In this document: in pieces, positions 33,572-42,885 of the stretch
Layout: each line of letters opens with the position of its first letter
Numbering within the stretch: position 1 is the first letter of the stretch
Origin: Brevibacillus ruminantium
Lineage (GTDB): Bacteria; Bacillota; Bacilli; Brevibacillales; Brevibacillaceae
Assembly: GCF_023746555.1 (NCBI RefSeq)
Contig: NZ_CP098755.1
Coordinates: 4,290,501 to 4,354,500 of the forward strand
DNA length: 64,000 nucleotides
Direction of reading: 5' to 3'
The notes under the pieces: generated by a model
Told to the model about the DNA's origin: nothing
Seen by the model: the letters and a program-made list of their open reading frames with translations, nothing else
Database searches by the model: none
Position numbers and translations under genes: made by a program

Positions 33572-34909
33572 CTACTTAAGTTTGATTCTCGTGCCTGTAA
33601 TACTTTTGTGTTTATTGAGGATATAGTTTCCGTATTTATCAGCATCAGTTACCCAGCGAAGTTCATTACCACGTTTTTCAAACACCTTAAATGCTGAATC
33701 ACCATGACCTGTTGTATCTTTTGCCCAATATAATCCTGTTCGCGGGTCTTGGTAAGCATAAACTGTTTCATTATTAAATTTATAACTGACTTTATTTGCA
33801 GCACCAGTTTTAATATCCCATGGTGTAGTAGAATTCTTTAATCCTGCGTAAGACGTCAGTGAGCTAGGATCAAGATTTATTCCTGCCTCAAGATCAGGAA
33901 ACCCTTTTTCAATTTGGTCAGACATATAACCTTGAAGCAGTCTTGTTCTTAATTTAGACTGAGTGGCTTGGTCCAAACTATAATAGAGTCCATTATCACC
34001 ACTTACCCATCTTACGTAGTAATAATCTTCTTTATATGTCGCCCAATAATTTTGCTGACCATGACCTGGCCCTGCTATCCCTATATACCCTGTAACATTA
34101 CCATTCTCGATGACTGGACGGCCTCTGAAGTTCTTATCGTCCCCTAAATATATGCTACTTTCTGAATTGCATCCGCCTCTATGAGCATTATTTCCATTTG
34201 CAGAGACACAGTAGTTACCAGTAGGGTCAATATTAGCTAAAGGATTATTATGCACGTACGCATACCGGTTTAGTGAGAGCGGATTATCCACTTGCCCCTT
34301 ATACGTATCCTCCGAAATAAACCGCCCTACCGTCGGATCGTAATACCTCGCACGCAGGTAATAAAACCCGGTCTCGCTGTCAAACATCTCGCCGCTGTAA
34401 GCAAACGGGTTGGACATCCCCTCCGTCTTGGAAACAATATTCCCCCAGGTGTCGTACTCGTAGCGGTTCAGCTCTTCTCCTTGCTCCCCGACGATTTTCA
34501 CCACATCGCCGTGGCTGTTGTACAGGTAGTAGCCCTGCTTGTTGGCCGCGCTATCTTTACGGAAGAGCAGTTCGTTGCCCCAGATGTTTCGCGCCTGCAA
34601 CTGGTTGTTTTTGTCCAGCTCCTCGATCACTTTACCGTTCAGATAGACATAGCGGGTTTCCTTTCCGCCTGCTGTCCGTGACGCGCGCAGGCCGTCCGGA
34701 TGGTAGGTGTAGCTGGCGGTCGCTCCGGTTGTTTCGTTGCTGGCGCTGCGCAGGCGGTTTCGCTCATCGAAGCTGTACGTGGTCGGCGCAGATTGCTCAG
34801 GCAGGGTGCCTTCGAAGGTCTGGCGATTGCCGCGGCTGTTATACGAATAACGATTCGTCCCCAGTGGCATGGATTCCTTTGTCAGGCGGTCAGGGTATGG
34901 ACGGGCCAT
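33572..34909 (-). CDS. Orphan RHS cassette C1
   Basis: 445 residues from the ATG of MARPYPDRLTKES, with only a weak AAGG upstream. Core from the residue-1417 point to DPTGN near 228. The linker (GNYCVSANGNNAHRGGC, later YMSDQIEKGFPDLEAGINLD) is related to that of C10 (YMADQIARGYPDFLAGLNLD). The tip ends YAYQDPRTGLYWAKDTTGHG, then DSAFKVFEKRGNELRWVTDA and a KHKSITGTRIKL tail, an RHS tip type possibly acting as an RNase; not assigned. This is the cassette nearest to the full-length gene and its whole core is intact. Confidence 0.8.
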   Translation of the reverse strand: MARPYPDRLTKESMPLGTNRYSYNSRGNRQTFEGTLPEQSAPTTYSFDERNRLRSASNETTGATASYTYHPDGLRASRTAGGKETRYVYLNGKVIEELDKNNQLQARNIWGNELLFRKDSAANKQGYYLYNSHGDVVKIVGEQGEELNRYEYDTWGNIVSKTEGMSNPFAYSGEMFDSETGFYYLRARYYDPTVGRFISEDTYKGQVDNPLSLNRYAYVHNNPLANIDPTGNYCVSANGNNAHRGGCNSESSIYLGDDKNFRGRPVIENGNVTGYIGIAGPGHGQQNYWATYKEDYYYVRWVSGDNGLYYSLDQATQSKLRTRLLQGYMSDQIEKGFPDLEAGINLDPSSLTSYAGLKNSTTPWDIKTGAANKVSYKFNNETVYAYQDPRTGLYWAKDTTGHGDSAFKVFEKRGNELRWVTDADKYGNYILNKHKSITGTRIKLK

Positions 34910-34934
34910 ATAAGCCTTGAATGCAAAAAAGAAA

Positions 34935-34967
34935 CCCCAAACGAGTAGTTGAATCTACTTTTTGGGG
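34935..34967 (-). terminator. RHS cassette terminator, C0
   Basis: CCCCAAACGAGTAGTTGAATCTACTTTTTGGGG with AAAAAAGAAA on the left. It ends the transcript of the full-length toxin and its immunity gene (46 bases after the stop). Confidence 0.85.
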
Positions 34968-35012
34968 TTGCCTCAATAAGATACTTATCACGTATTGTAG
35001 TTTATAGTAATA

Positions 35013-35324
35013 CTATTTAGTTCGCATTTCATCCAATAGTTCAATCATTTCAGAAACACTTATCTTAAATCTTGTTTGGGAATGATCTTTTACAAACTCT
35101 TCTGAAACAATGTCAATTATCAGCAATTCTTTAGTATTCATTTTTTGGATTAGATATTGGTTTCCTTCAAATTCCCCTTGTTTGAAGTTTTCCAGTTGGA
35201 GGAAATTATAGATAATAAAAAAAGTCTCATCATTTATTTCGGTTCTTAAAAAATCCTCCAGTTTTTGGTATAAGAACTCATTATTTAATTCAATAAAATT
35301 ATTTTTATCAAATTTTTTTTTCAT
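35013..35324 (-). CDS. Putative immunity protein for the full-length RHS toxin (C0)
   Basis: 103 residues: KKFDKNNFIELNNEFLYQKL, then DETFFIIYNFLQLENFKQGE, FEGNQYLIQKMNTKELLIID and a helical end. GGAGGATT precedes the ATG, and the gene starts 13 bases after the toxin stop. Cytoplasmic, Asn/Glu/Phe-rich, more AT-rich than the RHS core. Family not recognised. It protects the producer from the tip carried at present by the exported protein. Confidence 0.8.
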   Translation of the reverse strand: MKKKFDKNNFIELNNEFLYQKLEDFLRTEINDETFFIIYNFLQLENFKQGEFEGNQYLIQKMNTKELLIIDIVSEEFVKDHSQTRFKISVSEMIELLDEMRTK

Positions 35325-35337
35325 TTGAATCCTCCAA

Positions 35338-38300
35338 TCAATTTTTCGGAAGTTTATCTGGAAAAACAGTCCAAATATTTCCTATTTCGTCGTAAACAAT
35401 CCTAATCGCACTTTCACCTTTTGAACCAATCACCCTACCTGCGTCAATCCATACTGAAAAAGATTGTTGTCCTTTAGATCCGAAACCATTGTCAACAACG
35501 CTCTTAATCATATTAGTATTGTTTTTCGCATTGTTTAGAATTGATTTAACCATTTCTTGTGCTTCTTCAACAGTTCCAACATTGAATTTCCTCCATGAAG
35601 ATGTATTATTAGCTATATCTAAATGTTTACTTTTAATAACAAATTTGTTTATATCAATTCCTTTTAAAGACGAAATTGCCTTTCCGCTAAGATTAGTCGC
35701 AGTCATCAAACCATTAATAGCGGTAATAGTAGCTCTGCCAGAATTACGTACAATTTTTATTCCACCCGCACCTGGAATCAAACCAGATGGATCAGCCATA
35801 ATTTCAACTGTACTCTTTAATCCCTTGGGGATAGAATCTGGTCCATATTTAATATATCGGTCAATGTACATCTTTCTCGTTTCTTCACTCATTCTATTCC
35901 AGTCGAGAAAGGTGAGACCCCAATACCCGCTATCACTTCCAGCATTCTCATTAACATGCCCACTCGGGTCAATAAACCTCAACGGATTATTACTCACATA
36001 CGTATACCGATTCAAACTCAGCGGATTATCCACTTGCCCCTTATACGTATCCTCCGAAATAAACCGCCCCACCGTCGGATCGTAATACCTCGCACGCAAG
36101 TAATAAAACCCGGTCTCGCTATCAAACATCTCGCTGCTGTAGGCGAACGGGTTGGACATCCCCTCCCTTTTGGAAACGATATTCCCCCAGGTGTCATACT
36201 CGTAGCGGTTCAGCTCTTCCCCTTGCTCCCCGACGATTTTCACCACATCGCCGTGGCTGTTGTACAGGTAGTAGCCCTGCTTGTTGGCCGCGGTATCTTT
36301 GCGGAAGAGCAGTTCGTTGCCCCAGATGTTTCGCGCCTGCAACTGGTTGTTTTTGTCCAGCTCCTCGATCACTTTTCCGTTCAGATAGACATAGCGGGTT
36401 TCCTTTCCGCCTGCTGTCCGGGTCGCGCGCAGGCCGTCCGGATGGTAGGTGTAGCTGGCGGTCGCTCCGGTTGTTTCGTTGCTGGCGCTGCGCAGGCGGT
36501 TTCGCTCATCGAAGCTGTACGTGGTTGGCGCAGATTGCTCAGGCAGAGTGCCTTCGAAGGTCTGGCGATTGCCGCGGCTGTTATACGAATAACGATTCGT
36601 CCCCAGTGGCATGGATTCCTTTGTCAGACGGTCAATTTTGTCGTACTCGTAGGTGTTCGTAGTGCCGTTTCGCTCGATGGCGATGACGTTGCCAAAGGAA
36701 TACCGCTGCTTTTCTGTCCAGACGGCAGTTCCGTTTTGCAGGTGACGGGTTGTATCCACCTGTCCGAACGAATCTCGCTTGCGCTCCAGGCTGGCGCCGC
36801 TTGGATAGGTCAACGTGTAGCTGTCCCCTGTATTGCTCAGCTCATACTGGTAGCGGACGGCTTTCGACGTGCCGCTCTCGCCCGGTATGGTCACCGTTTT
36901 CAGCCGCATGGCGTCGTCGTAGCTGTAGGAGACGGCTGCATTGCCGGGGTAGATCAGTTGGTCCATCTGGTCGTCGGCATCCGTGTAGCGAATCTGGTAC
37001 AGCCGCCCAAAGGCCGTAAAGCTATCCACCCGCTGGAACGGATCGTAGGTGTAGGAAAGCTCGCGGTACAGCGGGCTTGCAGACGAGAGGTTGGGACCGT
37101 TGCTGTTCGTTTCCCGCTTTACCAGTGAAGTATTCGGATAGTACTCCTTTGTTTCCTGGTTTTTCACGGTTCCTGCCGCGTTTTTTGTCGTCAGGCGCGC
37201 CAGTTCGTAAAAGGGTGTGTAGGCGTACTCATGCCGGTTGCCCGCTTTGTCGGTAAACACCGCGAGATGACCGGTTGGCGTGTAGCCGAAGGTCTCCTCC
37301 GCTCCGGAAGGGACGTCCTTCTCGCTGAGCTTCCAGAAAAGTGCGTTGTAGTGATAGCGGGTGGTCAGCGTGTTGTTTTCCGAGACGGTGACCAGATTGC
37401 CATATACGTCGTAGCCGTAGTCGTATTCGTTTTTCTCCGGATCTACCAGACGCACCAGCTTGTCGCCGGGATTGTACTGATAGGACCAGGTGCGCGATTT
37501 GCCGCTTCGTTCCTGCTCCGTTTTTTGCAGAGGCTGGCGAAACGCATTGTACGCAAAGACGGCGGTTCGTTTTTGGGTTCCGTCTGCAGTCTCTGTCGTT
37601 TCCTGCCCCAGTTGCCCGAAGCGGTCGTGGAACTGGGTGATCACCAAACCGTTTGGCGAAAGGCTTCTGTTTGTCTCTGCCTGGATGGTGCGGCCTGCCT
37701 CGTCGGTATACGCATTGGCCCGCAGGTAGACGGTCGTACCGATCGGCTCCCGCATTTGCCAGAGCGTGCCGTCGGAGTTGTAGAGATAGACGGTTCCGCG
37801 GCTGTCGATCGCATAGGGGGCGGTAGACGACAGGCGCTCTCCATCCGGGGTGAAGGTATTGTACTGCAGCGGGCGAATTTGTCCGTTGGTCCCGACCTGC
37901 GCCTCGTACTCCACTTCGCCGTACGGGGTAAAATGGGTAATCTTTTGGGTTCCGTCCGGCAACGTCATGGTCACTTTTCGCTTGTCGTCCTCGTAGCCGT
38001 ATGTGATGCTTCGGTATTCCTCTTCGTTGGTGAAGTACTCACTCGTCAATCGTCCCAGATAGTCATACTGGTAGAGGGCCGCGCTCTGATCGGGATAAAG
38101 ACGCCCTGTCACTCTTCCCAGCTCATCATAAGTAAAAAGGTACTGCAGATTGGTTTTGACTTGCGGAGACGTCTCCACCTCCATCTCGATCCGAGTGGGG
38201 TACAGACCATACCGGTCGTAGGATTTGATGTACTGGACAAGATGTTTTTCGTCCAGCCCCAGGGTGAGCTGCTGGATCGAGCTGACCAGTTTGTTTTGAT

Positions 38301-40881
38301 AGCTGAAGACCTGAGCAACTGAATCTTTTTTCACTTGCCCGCCCGCCGGATAGGAATAGAGGACGTTGCGCGTCGCGAGCAGCTTTTCACTGTTGTAGGT
38401 GTACACTTCCTTGTGAAAATGCTCGGGGTTATCTGCCGCCGTCCGGCTCATCTCCGATAGCTGGCGCAAGTAATACAAAGTATGCGGCAGGTACGTCCAT
38501 GTGGATGTGTTTCCCTTTGGATCTACAAGCTTGATCAGATCGCCGTAAGCATTGTAGGCGTAAGCGGTCACCTGGGCGTACTGCGGCAGTCTCTTCTTGA
38601 CGCTGTCCAGTCGGTCCGATGACGGGGCCAGCAGATATTGGTACACATCCACATCTTCTGTGCGGGCAGGCTGTTTTCCGGCAAATTCATAGCTGTACGC
38701 CGGTTTGGTCTCTCTGCCCTGATACAGGTGGCTTACGTACGAAACCGGATGATACCGATACGTTTTGCCGCCTTCTGTCAGGTTCAGGCTGCCCTCGATT
38801 TGATCGATATTGGCACCTGTGCCGATATAGCTTTTTGCAGAGCGGAGCAAAAAGTTCTTGTCTGGATTAAGCGCAAAGGTTTTTTCCTGGCTCGGCACCC
38901 CCTCCTGTACAGTCTGCGATACGGCAACAGCACCGTCGCGAATGGTCTGATTTTTCAGTCGAACCGAGTCATCCTTCTTTGACTTCCAGATTTCTTTGCT
39001 GGTTAGAGGGTAGTAGATCGTTTTGGCATACGTTTCTGTTTTCGGCCGGTTGGGATGCGGGGTCTTGGCAAAACGGATGTTGACCGCTGTAACCGGGTGA
39101 TACGTCGTGTAGGTCAGCTTTTCCTTGTCATGGTAGAGGCGGGCGACGCCGCGACTGAGAAAATCCGGCTCATTTGGCTGGTAGGGGCTGTAGGTGTACG
39201 TCATCGTCAATCCCTCTACCGGGTATCTCACCTGGCGGAGCAGCTTGTAGGTGATCTGTCCGCGAGTGTGCGTATCCTCACTGTGATACGTGGCATTTTC
39301 CATCCCCTTGTAGTCGAGCGGGATGACCTTGTTTGTGGCCGGCAAATAGTAGGAAGCGCGAAGATTAAACTCCGTCGTACCGAATACGGTCGGATCGAGG
39401 TAGCTGTATTCGGCGATCAGCTTGCTGCCGCTTCCTTTCGTATCACGCTCAATGATCCTGTCAGTAGCTGTTGCCGTTCCTCCCCAATCGTACTCGATAT
39501 GTTTGAGCAGCTTGGTTTTCGTAGCGTCGGCATATAGCTTGAGATAGGTGATCACACCGTTCGGGTTCATCTCGATATAGCGTCCGACGCTGTCAGTGAT
39601 CTGGATCGGTTTGCCGTTTTTCGGGAATTTGTAGACGATCGTATCGCCGTAGACATTGGTTTTCGTGACCACATCAGTGGCTTCATACTTTTCTTGATCC
39701 ATATCCTCTTTGGAAAAGGTGTAGGAGTAGCCGTTGTACAGCAGGGTGACAATCTCCTTTTTCCCGTTTTCCGTTTTTCCTTTCCCGTAACCGGACATTA
39801 CAGCGCCCTGATAGGGATAATTCACCCAGTCCCCTTTTTCCGAAGAAGACTCCAGCACGGTGCCATCGTCCAGTGTAAAGATATAGCGTTTTCCCACATA
39901 GCTGGAGCCGCACGTGTATTCGGGGCGCGTGCCGACATACTCGCAACTGGCATCCACTTTTTCAATCTCCTCAAACATCGGCAGATTGAGCTTCCATCCC
40001 CGGGGCATATGGTAGGTATTCACATATTTCATATCGCTCTTTGTGCGATTTCCATTGTAGCTGTAATAATACCGCTCTTGAATCGCATCAAACTGGGAAT
40101 ACCTGCGCTCGAGCTTCAGATCCAAGCCGTGTTTTCCTTCGAGATACAGGTCGGTTTCCGCCACGTTGGACATACGGTGTACTTCGTCGACAGGCGCATC
40201 GATGTTTCGCTTGTATTGGTAGGTCAAACCTTCAGGATCATAGACGGCATCCGGCAAATCCGGCACGGCGGACGGAGCCGCGTTTGACGCTTCCCGATTT
40301 GTCTCTGTTTTGGATGGTGCAAGCCCCTCCTCTTTTTGTACGGATGGCATCTGCTGAGCATCGCTCTGTCGTTCCGTCTGTTTCCACTGCTGGTAGCGCT
40401 CGCCGGCAACGGGAACGAGTTTTGCCAAAAGACTGTATGATTGGGCGGAGAGGCTGGCGACTTTCTCCATGACGACCTGATCGGACCAGCCGTACTTCTC
40501 TACTTTTTCCTCGTGTGACAAAAGCCGATCTGCTTGCGGGTAGAACCAGGCGACGATCTGCAGGCTGGTTCGGTCCAGCTCATTTTTCAGCAGAATCGCC
40601 GTCTGGGCAGAAATCGGCTCCCACGGCATCGCCTTTATCTCATCATCCGTGTAAGCGGGGATTTCATCAGGTGCAAGTTCGTTGACAGAAGCTCCCTTGC
40701 TGCCTGGACTTGCAGCAAATTGCGCCAGCCACTCTTTGGTGTCCGGCATCCTTTCCCTCTTGTTGACCATGACCGCATTCTTTTCCCAGCCTGGCCCCTG
40801 TGCCTGTACCGCCGCCGGCAGCAGCAAGGACAAGGCCAAAAATACCTGCATACTTTTCAAAGCTGCTTTTTTTATCCGCAT
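35338..40881 (-). CDS. Full-length secreted RHS/YD-repeat polymorphic toxin
   Basis: 1847 residues. The Sec signal is residues 1-28 (hydrophobic FLALSLLLPAAV, then QAQ). An N-terminal domain to about 450 (YDPEGLTYQYKRNIDAPVDE; LDLKLERRYSQFDAIQERYY) precedes a long run of YD repeats (about 790-1560; for example YNAYGDLIKLVDPKGNTSTW, YDELGRVTGRLYP). The RHS-associated core ends YYLRARYYDPTVGRFISEDT, then NRYTYVSNNPLRFIDPSGH near 1638, the usual cleavage hinge. The tip (about 1710-1847) ends SFSVWIDAGRVIGSKGESAI, then VYDEIGNIWTVFPDKLPK, perhaps a BECR-type RNase; this is not certain. It is the only RHS gene here with a signal peptide and shell-forming repeats. It lies 24 bases after the PPC-domain gene. 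All other cassettes repeat parts of residues about 1417-1640. Confidence 0.95.
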   Translation of the reverse strand: MRIKKAALKSMQVFLALSLLLPAAVQAQGPGWEKNAVMVNKRERMPDTKEWLAQFAASPGSKGASVNELAPDEIPAYTDDEIKAMPWEPISAQTAILLKNELDRTSLQIVAWFYPQADRLLSHEEKVEKYGWSDQVVMEKVASLSAQSYSLLAKLVPVAGERYQQWKQTERQSDAQQMPSVQKEEGLAPSKTETNREASNAAPSAVPDLPDAVYDPEGLTYQYKRNIDAPVDEVHRMSNVAETDLYLEGKHGLDLKLERRYSQFDAIQERYYYSYNGNRTKSDMKYVNTYHMPRGWKLNLPMFEEIEKVDASCEYVGTRPEYTCGSSYVGKRYIFTLDDGTVLESSSEKGDWVNYPYQGAVMSGYGKGKTENGKKEIVTLLYNGYSYTFSKEDMDQEKYEATDVVTKTNVYGDTIVYKFPKNGKPIQITDSVGRYIEMNPNGVITYLKLYADATKTKLLKHIEYDWGGTATATDRIIERDTKGSGSKLIAEYSYLDPTVFGTTEFNLRASYYLPATNKVIPLDYKGMENATYHSEDTHTRGQITYKLLRQVRYPVEGLTMTYTYSPYQPNEPDFLSRGVARLYHDKEKLTYTTYHPVTAVNIRFAKTPHPNRPKTETYAKTIYYPLTSKEIWKSKKDDSVRLKNQTIRDGAVAVSQTVQEGVPSQEKTFALNPDKNFLLRSAKSYIGTGANIDQIEGSLNLTEGGKTYRYHPVSYVSHLYQGRETKPAYSYEFAGKQPARTEDVDVYQYLLAPSSDRLDSVKKRLPQYAQVTAYAYNAYGDLIKLVDPKGNTSTWTYLPHTLYYLRQLSEMSRTAADNPEHFHKEVYTYNSEKLLATRNVLYSYPAGGQVKKDSVAQVFSYQNKLVSSIQQLTLGLDEKHLVQYIKSYDRYGLYPTRIEMEVETSPQVKTNLQYLFTYDELGRVTGRLYPDQSAALYQYDYLGRLTSEYFTNEEEYRSITYGYEDDKRKVTMTLPDGTQKITHFTPYGEVEYEAQVGTNGQIRPLQYNTFTPDGERLSSTAPYAIDSRGTVYLYNSDGTLWQMREPIGTTVYLRANAYTDEAGRTIQAETNRSLSPNGLVITQFHDRFGQLGQETTETADGTQKRTAVFAYNAFRQPLQKTEQERSGKSRTWSYQYNPGDKLVRLVDPEKNEYDYGYDVYGNLVTVSENNTLTTRYHYNALFWKLSEKDVPSGAEETFGYTPTGHLAVFTDKAGNRHEYAYTPFYELARLTTKNAAGTVKNQETKEYYPNTSLVKRETNSNGPNLSSASPLYRELSYTYDPFQRVDSFTAFGRLYQIRYTDADDQMDQLIYPGNAAVSYSYDDAMRLKTVTIPGESGTSKAVRYQYELSNTGDSYTLTYPSGASLERKRDSFGQVDTTRHLQNGTAVWTEKQRYSFGNVIAIERNGTTNTYEYDKIDRLTKESMPLGTNRYSYNSRGNRQTFEGTLPEQSAPTTYSFDERNRLRSASNETTGATASYTYHPDGLRATRTAGGKETRYVYLNGKVIEELDKNNQLQARNIWGNELLFRKDTAANKQGYYLYNSHGDVVKIVGEQGEELNRYEYDTWGNIVSKREGMSNPFAYSSEMFDSETGFYYLRARYYDPTVGRFISEDTYKGQVDNPLSLNRYTYVSNNPLRFIDPSGHVNENAGSDSGYWGLTFLDWNRMSEETRKMYIDRYIKYGPDSIPKGLKSTVEIMADPSGLIPGAGGIKIVRNSGRATITAINGLMTATNLSGKAISSLKGIDINKFVIKSKHLDIANNTSSWRKFNVGTVEEAQEMVKSILNNAKNNTNMIKSVVDNGFGSKGQQSFSVWIDAGRVIGSKGESAIRIVYDEIGNIWTVFPDKLPKN
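35756..35970. repeat. Linker repeat shared with C8 (copy 2)
   Basis: Nearly identical to 22029-22243; encodes NENAGSDSGYWGLTFLDW and the following residues. It marks the last common point before the two tips diverge. Confidence 0.85.
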
Positions 40882-40905
40882 GGATTTGCCTCCTTCTTTT
40901 TCGTT

Positions 40906-42639
40906 TTATTTGCGAATGACTTTTCGAAGCAGATTTCCGTTGTTGTCATAAAAAAACTCCGTGATCACCTTGTCATTCTGTTTCATCTGAACAAGCTGTC
41001 CCTTTTCGTTGTACACGTATTCGACACCGAGATAGCGGACAGCCAGCCGTGCGTGAACAGCTCTTCCTCCCCACCCTTTCACGCTGAGGAAATAATCCCG
41101 TCCTCCATCCAGGAGCAGGGTCAGGCTGGAAAAGGGTGGTTTGGGACCGTCATCATTGGTCGCCAGATGACGGGTGAGCTGATAATCCTCGTAGACGGAC
41201 AGCACGGTGTCACTGGTTCCCTCTGCCGGGTTCCCCCCAAAGTAATCGGTGAACAGCTCGTAGGTACCGGTGGCAGGCGGGGTAAATTTGATAATCCGCT
41301 GCTGCGAAGCCGCCACGTCCAGATCGCGCGGAGCCTGCAAGCTGACCGCTTCGGTATCGGTGAAGTCAAAAGCGAACGGATTGGTCGTCACATCCTGGAT
41401 CGCTCCAACGATGTTCTTTTTGGCAATCGTGATGCTTGCATCGGCGATATCATCCTTGTTTTCATGAGACAGCGCCTTCCCCTGAAAACGGATCGCAAGC
41501 TGTGTGCCGCTTAGTCTAACCACCTCTGCACGCAAGCCTTCGGGGAGGCGATTTACCTGCACACCGTCCGTGATGCTGGGGACAAATACGCTGTTCATCA
41601 GGGTCACTTTCTGCTCCATCGCGATACTGCCATCGTTCGCCGCCGCTTCGCGCAATACGGGAACTTCGGCTTTGATTTGCGCATCTGCAGCGACGGTCAG
41701 CCGGGCACGCACGCTTTCATCCGGCTCATCGAACACGTATGCCCGGTGGACGACGTAGAGATAATACGCGGTTCCTCCAGTGAGCCTGGCAGAGATTTCG
41801 GAAAATACGGTATCCTCCGATGCGTCATCGTTGAGATCGACCAGCCGCTGCATGAGATCGTCCGCGAACAGCATCAGGATGGTGTCATTTGGCGCACCCG
41901 TACCTCCGTAGGGGCCGGTGAAGATGCGGTAATTCCCCGTGACAGGGGGGATGATTTTGTAGCCGGCTGCCTCACCCTTGGGAAGACTAAGGTCAATGGC
42001 GCTTCCCCAGGCCAATTCGGGAGGACTGCTCAGCAGCAAGTGGTACCGGGCTGTCGTGCTGTAGTGCTGATCCAGGCTTAGCACGATGACATAGTACGTG
42101 GTATGGGCTTTCGCCTGAAACTCGACGATTTCATCGGCTCCCGGCTCACTGTTGGCGCTTCCGCCCACGATTTCCGATCCCTCCAGCACGACCAGATCGT
42201 AGTTTTTTCCGGCAGGAACCCCCAGTTTGACAGTCATCAGACCGGACTGACTGCCCGAGTCAAACCTGTAGTAGTCCACATCATTTGCCGACGACAGCAG
42301 TGACAGGTAGAGTTGTCCCCGCTTGATCGGGTAGGCGCTGGCGGCATCGTTGTTCGGCTCAAAGTTGTCGCGGAACCCAGCATTGGCCGCGGACGACTGC
42401 TGCAGGGATAGCGGCGGCGTCTGTTTCCGTTTGGAAATGTAGTTCATCAGCTCCTGCGCCTTTTCTTCACTTACAGGCTCGTATTTCAGATCAGGGCTCG
42501 TTTGGAACAGCTTCGGCAGTTCCTGGGCCGAAGCCGTCATTCGAGGAATTGGCATCGACGAGATCGTGACGAGCATGACAAGCGCCCAGGAGCAAACAAG
42601 CGCGCACCACCGCCAGTTGTTTCTCAGATTTGTTTTCAT
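40906..42639 (-). CDS. Secreted PPC-domain protein with C-terminal YD motif, RHS partner
   Basis: 577 residues from the ATG at 42639 (AGGTGGGAG upstream; a GTG six codons earlier is possible). Signal peptide residues about 1-38 (WCALVCSWALVMLVTISSM, cleaved near ASAQ). At least three pre-peptidase C-terminal-like beta domains follow, each with a DxYRF/NYRIFTGPYG/YELFTDYFGG strand and an NDD(A/G) turn. The end, VEYVYNEKGQLVQMKQNDKV, then FFYDNNGNLLRKVIRK, is a YD-repeat like those in the RHS protein, only 24 bases away in the same operon. I infer a wall-exposed carrier, anchor or assembly partner for the toxin. This combination is not one I know as a described family. Confidence 0.75.
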   Translation of the reverse strand: MKTNLRNNWRWCALVCSWALVMLVTISSMPIPRMTASAQELPKLFQTSPDLKYEPVSEEKAQELMNYISKRKQTPPLSLQQSSAANAGFRDNFEPNNDAASAYPIKRGQLYLSLLSSANDVDYYRFDSGSQSGLMTVKLGVPAGKNYDLVVLEGSEIVGGSANSEPGADEIVEFQAKAHTTYYVIVLSLDQHYSTTARYHLLLSSPPELAWGSAIDLSLPKGEAAGYKIIPPVTGNYRIFTGPYGGTGAPNDTILMLFADDLMQRLVDLNDDASEDTVFSEISARLTGGTAYYLYVVHRAYVFDEPDESVRARLTVAADAQIKAEVPVLREAAANDGSIAMEQKVTLMNSVFVPSITDGVQVNRLPEGLRAEVVRLSGTQLAIRFQGKALSHENKDDIADASITIAKKNIVGAIQDVTTNPFAFDFTDTEAVSLQAPRDLDVAASQQRIIKFTPPATGTYELFTDYFGGNPAEGTSDTVLSVYEDYQLTRHLATNDDGPKPPFSSLTLLLDGGRDYFLSVKGWGGRAVHARLAVRYLGVEYVYNEKGQLVQMKQNDKVITEFFYDNNGNLLRKVIRK

Positions 42640-42736
42640 TCCTTGGTCTCCCACCTTTTCTTTGAATTTGTGTGTTCGCAGGACATGTTTTTACCTGCGT
42701 TGCGCATGGCAACGGGTAAAAAAGGCAAACAAAAAA

Positions 42737-42752
42737 GAGCCGAAATCGGCCC
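42737..42752 (-). terminator. Possible terminator between the ArpU-like gene and the RHS operon
   Basis: On the minus strand GGGCCGATTTCGGCTC is followed by TTTTTTG. Short stem. The 42640-42885 gap presumably also holds the RHS operon promoter, which I could not pin down. Confidence 0.45.
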
Positions 42753-42885
42753 CCAGGTCTATGAAAATGAATCTGCTCACCATTTTTCCATGACTCCCTC
42801 CTCCTTTCTGTTGGTGTCACTATCATCCTAGCAGCTTGCTTTCCAAAATGTGTTCCACAACTGTTTCAAAATCATCTCATCCCGG

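Noticed and set aside
13377..34967. Regularly spaced palindromic repeats as a CRISPR array
   Set aside because: The repeats are 1.3-3.3 kb apart, each follows an immunity gene and has a T-run; they are terminators. No cas genes are present.
14323..37128. Long plus-strand open frames opposite the RHS cores (107-390 codons, starting like MPLIRILRNKPP)
   Set aside because: They repeat at each cassette as the antisense of the conserved core, have no ribosome sites and differ only where the core differs; shadows of the RHS coding sequence.
37231..38322. 363-codon plus-strand frame inside the full-length RHS gene
   Set aside because: Antisense of YD repeats; no start signal and no independent domain.
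13426..42639. Type VI secretion-type RHS system
   Set aside because: No VgrG, PAAR or Tss genes; the full-length protein has a Sec signal and the surroundings are Gram-positive.
42491..42826. 111-codon frame overlapping the start of the PPC-domain gene
   Set aside because: Out of frame with the signal-peptide gene, lies across a terminator-like hairpin, and has protein-like composition only by chance.
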